Made by a program: the position numbers and the translations under genes. A stretch of DNA of 64,000 nucleotides, from NCBI GenBank assembly GCA_035578155.1, contig JAPWDM010000007.1, positions 34,012,413 through 34,076,412 on the forward strand. The letters are read 5' to 3'. This DNA is from Brachynemurus nebulosus. Its lineage: Eukaryota; Arthropoda; Insecta; Neuroptera; Myrmeleontidae. Positions 11,612 to 21,935 of this stretch are shown here, piece after piece. Position 1 is the stretch's first letter. Each line of letters starts with the position of its first letter. The notes under the pieces were generated by a model. It worked only from the letters and a program-made list of their open reading frames with translations, was not told the origin of the DNA and did no database searches.

Positions 11612-13656
11612 GTTACTAGCTCCACTAAAACATTTCTCCCGCGAACGAATCGGTCTTCCTCATACGGTGTAAACTTTTTGTGACGCCTGGTATTAAGTGC
11701 ATGTAAAATATAAAGTGACTGTTTCAACGTTATCAACTAATATGAAATATTTTGACTGTAATTATTTTACCATAAAATGTAAAATATAATACTTCCTCCG
11801 CCATACATTATTAAATTAAACAAAGAAAGTATTTATTTATGAAACAAACAACCTACAGGAAACGAATACATATATAAAATTTATTATGATTGAAACAGTA
11901 CAAGTATTAAATAAAATTATTATAAAAGAAAATTTTCTTCTTTTCAACATGATTTTCCGGTGTTCATATACAGCGTGTTCCGGCGCACACATTGCCGGGC
12001 CCGGACCCGACCGGTGAAACATGTCGGCATATATTAAATGTGACAGAGTTTGTAGAAAAAATTTTTATCTTAAATATACGTATATAAAATAACGTGAAAG
12101 GCTAAATTTTATTTTTGTAAATTAAAATTAATGTTACATTCTCGAATAAAATTGTAAAATTTTTGTCAAAATTAATTATTATCTGTTAGGAAACGACGTT
12201 AGAGTCATTTTTTGTGTTAACAGGAGGAAATCGGGTACAGTTAACGTAAGTACCAAATTTTCGCCAGCCATGTAAAGAAAAACGAAGTGGTAAATTGGTT
12301 TGCAATAGATAAAATTTTACATGAATCATTAGGGAAAGTGCTAGCAAATATATAAGATATTTGTTCTTTACTATTCACTGATCTATATAAATAACTATTG
12401 AGCCACTTGGCAATGTAGTGTATTTGCCGATATTCAGGAGTAAGAGCCGGGCAGTTCATTTGAAAACAGGGCTACTTATCAATTATCTCGTAATTGATCC
12501 TAACAGTGACATTCGTAACACATTGTCTCCGTGAACTGTGGAACCCTAAATTGATGCGTGTCTAACACACACTTGAAGATTTCTTATTATTATGACCAAA
12601 CGAAACGTTGTTTACGAAACCTTGTTCGACATTCTGGAAAATTCATACTTTTTCTCGAATTTAATTCAATAATATTTTTCCGAAACGGCCTCTAGATTGG
12701 TAAACATTTCGTGCCAACCTACATAAAACTGTAATTATTACAAGAAAAAAAAAAGAAAAATGAACGGAAACCTCATTAAATAATGTGGTTAATAGAATTT
12801 TCACAATAATGTCATATAAATTTTTATTTTTATGAGAAAATTCGAAAAGAACAATGTTTATAGTATATTAAAAGGAAATAACCTATCGAAGGTAAACATT
12901 ATTTTGATTTCGATAATCTAAAACATAAAATTGTACATATCAATTGGTCAGAAATATTTATTTTTACTAAAAATTGTGAGTTTTTTCTCCTCAAATATAG
13001 TTAGACTCAAAAGATTGGGTTACGTTAGGTTAGGTTAGGTTAATTTTAAAATTTTTAATCTTTTTTTTTTTAAATCGGTGTTATTGTAATCTACATTTTA
13101 ATATATATGTATATAGACATTTATTTCAGAACAGATGTACATATTTTCAGTATGTAAGCAATAATATTTAAAACCTCCCGGTCCAAAATACTGTATTTTT
13201 GTTGGGGCCAATGTCTCCGTTCTATGATAATTACACATATTATCTTTAATTCGATACCGTTTTGTGAAAATTGTAGACGTCTGAATAACAGTAAACGTCT
13301 AAATATGTCGTCTTTAACCGATCCTTAATAAGATGTTGAGATTGAAAAAAAAAATTTCAATCATTGTAGATAAAATGTAGCTCCATCATCAATCAACGGT
13401 AATAACGTCGGAGCATAATGCAAAATCAATCCGCGTCCTTGTCTTCTCGCGTCTCTCTGTCCTTTACTAAATGAAACATTTTTTGCTTAGTTAGCTTATC
13501 AATGTAAATAGGTTTTTTTTCTATTATTTTTTTTTATTTTTCTTTTACTATGTCAATTTTTCAGCGTAATGTACAGTCGACAACAAAATTAAACTGTTAT
13601 AATGAACTTTTGAAAAGTGAGGTTCCAGTTTCAAGCTGAGAGGTCTTAACCATATA
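11612..13656. other. Intergenic stretch with a short TTAGG tract
   Basis: No credible gene. The frames at 11837 and 12241 on the minus strand have no domain. A GC-rich patch at 11985-12020 (GCCGGGCCCGGACCCGACCG) is unexplained. Confidence 0.4.
13024..13042 (+). repeat. Short interstitial TTAGG repeat
   Basis: GTTAGGTTAGGTTAGGTTA, just over three units of the insect telomere repeat. It is too short to show a former telomere, but is consistent with an insect source. Confidence 0.6.
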
Positions 13657-13806
13657 CAGGATGTCAGAGAAATAACTCTTATCCTTTTGAGGGGTGACAT
13701 ATAGCACCCTGTAGACACTAAAACCGCAGGAATTTTTTCGGAATTAACAGTTTGAGAAAATCGCGTCACCCCTCAAACGGATAAGAGTTATTTCTCTGAC
13801 CCTCTG
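13657..13806. mobile_element. CAGGGTG MITE, copy 1
   Basis: A 150-bp palindromic element flanked by TA. The left end is CAGGATGTCAGAGAAATAAC and the right end is its near complement finishing CCTCTG. The core has GGGGTGAC / GTCACCCC arms and the shared asymmetric centre GTAGACACTAAAACCGCAGG. Six base pairs beyond its right end, at 13813, another CAGGGTGGGAG terminus begins, but its partner is not found. Confidence 0.85.
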
Positions 13807-13813
13807 TATATAC

Positions 13814-15320
13814 AGGGTGGGAGTTAACGTCTATCTTAAATTACACAAAATAATAGTTCATGATAAACTAAAGATGAAATCACAATATCACTTTCTTTTG
13901 AATTCCAAAATAAAAATTTTTTAAAATTTTAGTAGACACTGGTGCGTCTCAGAAATTTTAATACTATTATTACGAATTTTTGTTCAGTTTTTCACGATTT
14001 ATCATCAGCATATGATTCACAAACCTTTGGTTTCAGACTGTTATTGTTTCATTGTACGCTCCTGTACGTATATACATTTAATAACGGGCCATAAATTTAG
14101 AAAAAACGCTGTAAACAATTGTTGCTATCACGTGATGAATAATTAATATTTCGGTGAAAAATGTAACGATACGATATGTGCTGTTATGTTGAAATGGTGG
14201 ACGACTGGATCTGTTTTTCGCTTTTATTTTTAGTTTTCATTCGGTTTTTTTTTTTAAATCGTCATTTTTGGGGCGGGCGGCCGTTTTGTTAGCAACAAAA
14301 TGACTAGAGCTTAAATATTCAAAACGCTTTTTATGTTATTTCGCGTTGGTGTGTGCTATTTGCGTTCACATACAAATGTAAATTTCTTTGCCATGTATAG
14401 GGTGACATAATCATAGTCTCGAATAATTTTTGGGGTGAATAATCATGGGCGTAGTCAAGGGGAGCTAGAATGCTCCACGCATACTCCATAAGAAAGAATT
14501 TAAGTGATGCGCGATGTTGAATCGTCTTCAATCTTAAATTCATAAAGATTTTTTGCTTACCTTTTTTTCCAAAAAACCTTTTATATCTGACTTTATTATA
14601 TCTAACCATTCATTCGTTGAAAAATATCAAACTTTATATGCAATATATCTTGATATTAAAGAGATTTTACATATCAGTGGTGTTCAACCATTTTTACTAT
14701 GTGAATTACTTTTCTATTATAAATTTATTCGGTGATCCACTTTTCAATAAATCGGATTTTTGGATCAAAATAACCAAATTCATTCAGGAAATGTGATTTA
14801 ATTGCCGAATTGCAGTTCTGATTTCATAAAAAAAATGATTTCCTTAAAATTATAGGCTTCTAGCATGAAAATTACAATTTTTGAAACTGTTAAAAATTTA
14901 GTTGTCGTAATGACGTCACTTTTTCAATTCAACACAAGTTCAATTTTTTTCAATTGACATCAAAATTTTTATTATTCATTAACATTTTCTGGGTGTGAGT
15001 TTTCTGTTTGACTGTATTCCCGCAAATTTATAAATTCAAAAATCATCCAGTTTAAGTTTTTTGACTGACCCCGGCGACCAAAAATTTTGGCAATCCTTAC
15101 TCTAAAGCCATCATTCTCTTTCCCCAGAAAAAACTAACAACCACGTCTATGCGTATAAATTACTGAACAAGCCGAGTAAAAAAATTTTTATAAACATACA
15201 TATGTCTGGAATCCAATCGTTTTTTAGGTGTGAATCTCCCTTTCACTGCTTCCAGTTATTTGATACTGTTTTAAACTCCCTGTATACGTGATGTTGTTGG
15301 GTACGTCCCAATGACGTACA
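13814..15320. other. Intergenic stretch, nothing recognised
   Basis: AT-rich sequence. The 92-codon minus-strand frame at 14331-14609 has no recognised domain. GGGGCGGGCGGCCG at 14271 is an isolated GC-rich spot. Confidence 0.35.
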
Positions 15321-15323
15321 TAA

Positions 15324-16114
15324 TGCGGCCCACACACGGTTCAACATGTTGTACAACTTGGTTGAGTTGTACAACATGTTGAATCGTGTGTGGGGCAGTT
15401 AGTCAACTATTTTGATGGTTGCATAAACGGTTGAAATGAAATCAGAATATTTTGATTTTACGTGGGCGGAGCAAATGGTCTATGAACATGTTGTACTGTG
15501 TGTGGGGTAGTTGAACAACAAAACCAGTACATATATGGTGTAAAGGGTGTAAATCAACAAAATATTTACAGCGGTAACAATTGGGAAGTTTAAATATTTG
15601 ATTTTGTTTGTTATTTCCAATAGCTTGCGGTGATACCGCACTTGATAATTTTAAATCTTCAAAAGAATTTCCCGTTGGAAGATACCTTAATGTAATTCCC
15701 AAGCGTGTTTTTGCAGAAATTGCATCACGCATAAACGTATCTTCTTTGTTTATTAAAGGTGTTATTTTGACTAAAATATCATTAATAATTTCTTCGTTCA
15801 TTCGCATATAATTTTTATAATCGGTTCACATTCACTAATTTTTTTAATAGTTTTTCATTAGAAAATTTTTTTCTCAATCACTTTTTGCTCCATTTTCTTT
15901 TTTTTTCGTTTACTCAAGCTTTCTTTACTAATTTTCGCAATTACTGCTAAGGCAAGAATTTTATCCATAATTTTAACGAAGTTCTCTTTTTCAAAAATTG
16001 TGAATAACTGAAGTTGGACAACAAGTTGAATGAATAGCTTAATAGTGTATGGCAAACAGTTCAACTTGTAGTACAACTAGGTAGTACAACAAGTTGAACT
16101 GTGTATGGGCCGCA
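15324..16114 (-). mobile_element. PIF/Harbinger-type element, internally decayed
   Basis: Inverted ends TGCGGCCCACACACGGTTCA and the diverged complement ending GTGTATGGGCCGCA are flanked by TAA (15321-15323 and 16115-16117), the 3-bp duplication expected of PIF/Harbinger. Just inside each end is a palindrome built on CAACATGTTGTACAAC or a close variant. The minus strand carries the N-terminal part of a HARBI1-like transposase in two frames; the catalytic part is missing. The boundary could shift by one or two bases because TAA and ATAAT readings overlap. Confidence 0.8.
15442..15968 (-). pseudogene. HARBI1-like transposase N-terminal remnant
   Basis: Two minus-strand pieces lie in different frames. 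The first starts at 15968 with MDKILALAVIAKISK and a basic run, the usual beginning of Harbinger nucleases. The second, from 15807, reads MNEEIINDILVKITPLI and then KTRLGITLRYLPTGNSFEDL; HARBI1-like proteins typically have this helical segment (APLI, ITLRYLATG, then a helix-turn-helix) upstream of the DDE nuclease. After about 15640 the resemblance fades and the DDE domain is absent, so no active enzyme can be made. Family assignment is from remembered motif form, not from a search. Confidence 0.7.
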
Positions 16115-16117
16115 TAA

Positions 16118-16620
16118 TATTTGGACATATTCGTTCGTGTACGGTTCGTGTGTCCTATACGATTGTATGTTTCGTGATTGTCATAAAAGAGCGGTGCACA
16201 CACGTCAATATGTACTGTTTGAACGCGAGTCAAAGATGAAACAGCTTGTGTCTTTTGATACCGATGAAAGGAGAAACTGCCGATGGCATTAACATGTTTT
16301 GTATAAACCATTTTCTAATATCAAGGAGCTCATACACATACATAATGTGGCAATATATTTAAGTACTTATACTACGTTATTAAAAGTCAGGTTCACCGAA
16401 TTCCGTAACATTTAGATCGGTTTATTGGTGAAATATTGATAATTTGGAAGTAAAATGGTCAGGTTTACATGTAGAATGATGAAATTCGATTGAAATAAGT
16501 GCGGGTTAGACATGTAATAAGTCAGGATTTCATAGTTCAGTAGCTAGAGTTTTTTAAAATTCTCGAAATAAAATATTTCTTGTTGTTATTTAATATTAAA
16601 ATTAGTCTGTAATTTGTTAA
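16118..16620. other. Intergenic stretch, nothing recognised
   Basis: The overlapping open frames on both strands at 16039-16311 show no domain. No repeat or regulatory motif could be supported. Confidence 0.35.
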
Positions 16621-16622
16621 TT

Positions 16623-17143
16623 CAGTAGAGCACCAGTTTTGTCAAGAAAAAGTAGGGTCTCCAAAAGTGTTGCTTGACAAAAGTGATGATTTTTGACCAG
16701 GGGCGATTCACAAATATCGTAAGATTATGTTTTGAATTAAAATTATGTTTTTTAAAGACAAAAAAAAAGTGAATAATTAAAAATTATTATTTCAGAAAAT
16801 ATTTTTTCATTTGTCGTTTTATTAGCTTGCTTTGAAATGATTTTGTTTACATTTTACGTATGATAGAAACCGCCACAGACAAGAATACATATAGATAAAC
16901 ATTCTATGTACAATAATTAAAATCCACATTCCCACGCTGTGACGTCTATTGTTGTTTGTCATTACTATTAGCGGTATATTTATTTGTTTCTTTTGATAAA
17001 ATCATGCGTTATGGTATATTGCACATGAATTTAATATTTATGTACTTGACATTTTTGATGCAACTTTCCAAAAGTGATGTTGACTAATTTGATGCTCTCA
17101 AAAAATTTCCAAAACTGATATTTCCATTATCGGTCCTATACTG
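16623..17143. mobile_element. Possible pogo-type MITE
   Basis: Ends read CAGTAGAGCACC and GGTCCTATACTG, an imperfect inverted pair of the CAGTA type. A second inverted match lies inside: GAGCACCAGTTTTGTCAA against the complement of the sequence near 17080-17100. The right flank is TA, but the left flank is TT, so the TA duplication is not confirmed. There is no coding sequence. Confidence 0.4.
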
Positions 17144-17145
17144 TA

Positions 17146-18006
17146 ATATGATTATTTAATATTAGTAAATAAAAACACTTTAATTTGCAAAATGCCACTT
17201 TTATTGTATATAAAAAGTCTTATGACGTGTTTCGGTCAATATGACCATTCTAAAACATGTCCATACCATAAGGTAACTCTCAAATCTATTAAATTTATGA
17301 TTATCTAAATTTATTATTTTTGAAAACGATACTGTCGTTTAAATTGCGTCAGATCCGACAATGACTTTTATAAAGTGATGAAGTGCGAGTAGACCACCTA
17401 ATTCATAACGATTTCGTTATTAGAACTATAAAATCATATAACAATATTAGTGACGATTGTTTTTTGTAACGTAGTGTACACATACATAAATGCGTATGAT
17501 TTGCCTGTAGAGGTACCGTGCCGTAAATTTTCATATCAATTTTCAGTTAAATATCTATTCTATCTGTCTTCTGTCAGCAGTACGCGTACATATGTAGCTC
17601 TGAAATCAAGATTTTTCACCTTCAACTTCTAAGGTTGAATCCATTTATAGTTGTGCACATGAAACTATTATTAATTATTAATATGGAAGTAAATTTTATA
17701 TTAGACACTGTATGTGCCCCGGTTACATATCGTACCTCAAATTATAATGAGTTAGAACTACATTAAAACAAAATTAGTAATAATTATTAATTTTAAATAA
17801 TTTCACTTAATTAAGATGCGGTTTTGTTGTTGAAAATTATAATGGAAAATGGATTTATTTTCACTGTGTATCCAAGAGCGTTTCATTTACCGGATTAAAA
17901 CACTTTTGGGAACAATTCAAATTTTCTTTCGGAGTGTAGCTAACAAATTTTCGATAATATTATTGTACCGAAGATAATAATTATAAGTCGTAAAAGGTTT
18001 TGTTGC
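17146..18006. other. Intergenic stretch, nothing recognised
   Basis: AT-rich sequence; the frame at 17450-17632 has no recognisable features. Confidence 0.35.
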
Positions 18007-18791
18007 TTAAGGGGGACCACTAGTGTGACATTTTGAAAAAATTGGAAATTTTTTTTTCATGTTTCGATAGTCTATACCTTCAAAAATAACATACTACACT
18101 TTCAAGTGCATATCTCAAATAGTTTTTGAGTTATAACCATCTGAAGAGCGGATTTTGATTTTCAATGTTAACTTTGAGGTATTGAGAAATGTATGAAGGT
18201 TGATAGTTCTGGAGTTTCTGGACGTGGCTGCCAGTCACATGTTGTGGAGCAGCTAGACCCTGGAACATTTAAATGACTCATTTAGTTTTGCTATGACCGT
18301 TATAGTGAGTACAGCGTAAATAATTTTAGTAAAAATTCTCAGTGATTAAAACTAAAAGGTAAAGTAAAAAAAAACTACTTTTTTCAAGTTTGCTGCAGTT
18401 ATAACTCCAAGACAAATAATCCGATCGATTTGATTCTTACTGCAGCTTCTTTTATATATGTTTCTTCGTGCCATGAACCTCCAGTTTTCCGATCGAATAA
18501 AAGATGTAATTTTTGCAGGCCAAAAATCATCAAATTTTCGCGCAAAATTTTTTACTTTTTTAAAAAAACTCCGCCATTTTGTTAAATTTAAACTTTTTTT
18601 CCAATTGAGGTTCACGGTACGGACAATACCTTCTAGTTTAATAGGCTTTTTTAGTTTTTTGATTTCAGGCACTGTGAAGGTCACTATCACTGCAGAAGCA
18701 GGGGGACTTTTTTTGGAGCCTTGGCAGATCGCGAATAACTCATTGAGTTTTCAATTCTTTGGTCCAAAAGTTTTATCATGAATTTTTTATA

Positions 18792-18931
18792 CAGGGTGTA
18801 AAACAAATAACTCTCGTCCTTTTGTGGGGTGACTCATAGCACCCTGTAGACACTAAAACCGAAGGAATTTTTTCGGAATTAACAGTCACGTCACCCCTCG
18901 AAAGGATAAGAGTTATTTCCTTTACACCCTG
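18792..18931. mobile_element. CAGGGTG MITE, copy 2 (first of cluster)
   Basis: A 140-bp palindromic element with ends CAGGGTGTAAAACAAATAAC and its near complement, flanked by TA. The centre GTAGACACTAAAACCGAAGG is shared with copy 1. It is the first of three neighbours in 490 bp. Confidence 0.9.
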
Positions 18932-18954
18932 TATATATCACACATACATATATA

Positions 18955-19094
18955 CAGGGTGTCAGAGAAATAAGTGAGGTCCTTTTGAGGGGTGACTCAT
19001 AGCACCCTGTAGACACTAAAACCGCAGGAATTTTTTCGGAATTAACAGTCGCGTCACCCCTCAAAAGGACAAGAGTTATTTCCTTTGCACCCTG
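18955..19094. mobile_element. CAGGGTG MITE, copy 3 (middle of cluster)
   Basis: A 140-bp element with ends CAGGGTGTCAGAGAAATAA and GCACCCTG, flanked by TA, in the same centre orientation as its left neighbour. It is separated from the first copy by 23 bp of TA/CA-rich sequence. Confidence 0.9.
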
Positions 19095-19135
19095 TATATA
19101 ATATATACACACATACATATATACCTATATGTATA

Positions 19136-19275
19136 CAGGGTGTAAGGGAAATAACTCTTATCCTTTTGAGGAGTGACGCGACTATTAATTCCAAAAAAAT
19201 TACTCCGGTATTAGTGTCTACAGTGTGCTATGAGTCTCCCCACAAAAGGACGAGAGTTATTTGGTTTACAACCTG
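19136..19275. mobile_element. CAGGGTG MITE, copy 4 (last of cluster)
   Basis: A 140-bp element with ends CAGGGTGTAAGGGAAATAAC and ACAACCTG, flanked by TA. Its asymmetric centre is reversed relative to the two copies on its left, so the cluster arose by separate insertions rather than simple tandem amplification. Confidence 0.9.
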
Positions 19276-19533
19276 TATATGAACGAATATATCCTTAAAA
19301 TATTAAAACATTCCATACAGTAGTTTTCTTTAAAAAAAATTCCCACAAATCACCTTTTTTCAGGCGGCCACACTAGTGGTCCCCCTTAAAAACATCTGAT
19401 TAGTTAAAAATTATCCAAAACTATAAATATCTAATAAAATAAAGAACAACAGACCTAGTATGTCATCGTTTCCTTACTGAAAAATCATCCATTAATCTAC
19501 CCACCTTAATAGTTTGTTCTGTTAGAAGCAAAA

Positions 19534-19615
19534 ATGGAAATAAAATTATTGAGAATATTTTTAGAAGCACTGTTTATTATTTTTTCTCAAACTATATACG
19601 CGCCATGTCTGTACG
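19534..19615 (+). CDS. Candidate first coding exon of a secreted protein
   Basis: An ATG in good context (GCAAAAATGG) opens 27 codons: MEIKLLRIFLEALFII followed by FSQTIYAPCLY. The block has a basic start, a hydrophobic stretch of about 14 residues and small/polar residues near A23, the layout of a signal peptide. Directly after the first base of the next codon comes G|GTAAGT, a consensus splice donor, so this would be a phase-1 exon. It lies about 145 bp outside a transposon copy. No downstream exon is identified: introns in such a repeat-filled region may be long. The function is unknown, and a chance match of ATG, hydrophobic run and donor is possible. Confidence 0.4.
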
Positions 19616-19621
19616 GTAAGT

Positions 19622-20336
19622 ACCCAAATATTGATAAAAGAAACGAAAAAAAATATTGAAACTCAAATATATGAACCCATTACGCGAGTAAGCAGTAACC
19701 ATTATCAGTATGGTACTTGATATTTTGACTTGAATTTCGACAAAGTCACTATTTGTCAGTCTGGCTGAAGAACTAGTCAGAAAAATGGATGAACGGTGGT
19801 GGATAGACTGACTGACAACAGTGAAAAGCCAATATTTTTGTTAGCAGCTTAAACTTTCCCTGTAATCCTCTTGAAACAATATCGTTCGGATATTTTTTTT
19901 GTATTTTATATAAAATATTAGGCAAATTTTTTCAGTTAAAACGTCTTAAAAGCACAATTTATATGTTGTTTATATATATGTTGAACCGTTATAAAAAAAT
20001 CTAAGAGATTTTACAGGATGTTCCATAATTAATCGGAATCATATCGGCATTTTAAGTCAATTTTGAAGTCAGATAATACTGTATTAATATATAGGATGTT
20101 TTTCGGAGATCGGTGTCTGGAAAAATGTCCATGTTAGTCCACTATTGAATTATTTTATCAGAATTTTTAACACCTGCTATTTCCAGCCTTTTGTTGGAAA
20201 TAATTTCAATTCGTGAATCAATCAGTTTTTAGACATTCTAAAATTCTAATTGATCACAGAACTACAGAATTAAAAGAAATGTAATGCATGTCATTTCAAA
20301 TTAGTTAATAAAATTTTTGGGTTGTTCCAACTGCAG
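19622..20336. other. Possible intron or intergenic sequence
   Basis: AT-rich sequence downstream of the candidate exon. A TACAGGATGTTCC terminus-like motif at about 20014 has no visible partner. Confidence 0.3.
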
Positions 20337-20338
20337 CT

Positions 20339-20648
20339 TGATAATAATACAGAGAAAACGACTTCCTACAAAACGAAATAAAAAAATATAGATCAAAGAA
20401 CAAAAATCAAAGATCTACTTTTCAAAATTAAGCGATCGATGTCAATCTAACATATTTCAGTGCAAAGACCATTCTCAGAGATTATGACATAATGTCTGAG
20501 GGTGGTGTTTGGATTGAAACATATTAGACTGACATTGATCGCTTAATTTTGTTTTTAATTTTGGCATGTAGATCTTTGATTTTTGTTCTTTGATCTATAT
20601 TTTTTGATTTCGTTTTGCAGGAAGTCGTTTTCTCTTTATTATTATCAA
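20339..20648. repeat. Long fold-back palindrome
   Basis: About 310 bases fold on themselves. Arms of about 130-140 bases run from TTGATAATAATACAGAG at the left to TTTATTATTATCAA at the right, through blocks such as TAGATCAAAGAACAAAAATC and their complements. The arms are slightly diverged. No target duplication or coding sequence was found, so it may be a fold-back transposon or a local inverted duplication. Confidence 0.8.
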
Positions 20649-20651
20649 ATT

Positions 20652-21141
20652 AGTTACTCAAATAAAACAAATAGACAATCATTGAAAATTAGCTGTTAGC
20701 TTGTTATAGTAATAATCAGAAATCATCTTTGGTATGTAGTCCAAAAAAAATTTTAAGCTCACACAAAAAATGAATCTTCTTTAAGTTGAGACACAAAATT
20801 CTCTCCCTGAATTTGTTACCTGCGTATGTATTTTAAGAACACACTCATCCAATTTTTAGCCAGAATTTGGAACACCTGAATACCCGCTGGCAGATAATTG
20901 AATTAATTCTATTCCATCGACGTATTCCATCCGATACACACATGCATGATTACCGAACGTGTGCTGTACCATTAAATATACACATTGCACAATGTTTATA
21001 TGTTTACATTTTGTAAACAGTGTTTACAAATACATTGATACACGTATAGGTAATTGTATACAAAACCGATCGACAATATGTGCTCAGTACCTACGTATGT
21101 CGATAACTGGTAAGCGATATTTATTTGTAAGTAAACATTAA

Positions 21142-21148
<7 letters not shown>
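20652..21148. other. Intergenic stretch, nothing recognised
   Basis: No supported gene. The frames at 20959 and 20996 are chance reads, the latter through the neighbouring TA tract. Confidence 0.35.

Positions 21149-21229
<81 letters not shown>
21149..21229. repeat. (TA)n microsatellite
   Basis: About 80 bases of TA. It generates an isoleucine-tyrosine pseudo-peptide in the minus-strand frame, which is not a gene. Confidence 0.95.
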
Positions 21230-21234
<5 letters not shown>

Positions 21235-21927
21235 CTGCCATATTGATAGCGTAGTATTTGGCGGCTTTGCAAATAGAAAACATTATAAACCCATTACTTA
21301 CAAACATGCAGTCATATATTTCTTCCACTTATAACTCTCCTCTGTCCCCCACCCCACCCCGGTAAGATCCATGTACGCACTCCACAATTGTTATTATCAT
21401 TCTCATTATTAATCACCCCATCATAACGCCGCCCCGATCCCATCATTCGATGCGTCTGCACGGCTGTCATTAGCATCAATATTATCGGTATTTCATCAGT
21501 ATTTTTATTACAGTGATTCATAACGGTGAAGAATTATTTATTATTTATCGATTAATATGTGTTGGGAACGTTGGTGGGACAGAGTGGGAACATTATGGAA
21601 ATGTGGGGAAGTGTTGGTGTTGTCTTTGTTTCTTAGCGCGAGTGGGTGTCTTTGTATTTATTGTTCAAAACGTAAACAAGATATTCCGTACAGTAAAGAG
21701 ATAAAGATTATTGGCTAAAGCCAGGCTAATAAAGTTGCTAATATAAGATAAATTGGAGATGTAGTGACAGCTCTGGGAGTACATATTTTAACAGCTTTTA
21801 AGGTGAATGTGTAAAAATATGGTGGAATTTATTTTGGGTAAATAAAACAATACGTTACCAGTGTGGTGTGACACACAGCCTCCTCGTACTCCTAATCGAT
21901 TTTCATGCAATCTTTAAACTGATCTTA
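21230..21927. other. Intergenic stretch, nothing recognised
   Basis: Somewhat higher GC at 21335-21470, including CCCCCACCCCACCCCGG. The frames at 21312 and 21513 show no domain. It could be unique host sequence, but nothing supports a gene. Confidence 0.35.
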
Positions 21928-21935
21928 ATGAAACA

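Larger units (their letters stand above)
18007..19389 (-). mobile_element. TTAA-flanked non-autonomous DNA transposon, family TTAA-2, copy B
   Basis: Inverted relative to copy A (4302-5362). It is bounded by TTAA (18007-18010 and 19386-19389) with ends GGGGGACCACTAGTGTGAC and CACACTAGTGGTCCCCC. It lacks the 195-bp hAT insertion of copy A but carries three CAGGGTG MITEs at 18792-19275. The frames at 18352-18781 on both strands lie inside this repeat; they partly match frames of copy A and have no domain, so they are not treated as genes. Confidence 0.85.

Noticed and set aside
11361..11672. 103-codon frame with two similar peptide segments
   Set aside because: It is a reading of the duplicated terminal module of TTAA-1 copy 2 and continues out of the element.
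15608..15811. 67-codon plus-strand frame
   Set aside because: It is antisense to the Harbinger transposase remnant.
18352..18781. Overlapping frames of 107 and 112 codons on opposite strands
   Set aside because: They lie wholly within the TTAA-2 repeat, partly recur in copy A, and show no transposase motif.
18891..19282. Frames encoding similar peptides such as NSEKIPAVLVSTGCY
   Set aside because: The peptide similarity comes from the CAGGGTG MITE copies; the same peptide appears at 13548-13769.
20996..21328. Open frame with a long isoleucine-tyrosine run
   Set aside because: It translates the (TA)n microsatellite; similar frames at 32365, 32377 and 47584 have the same cause.
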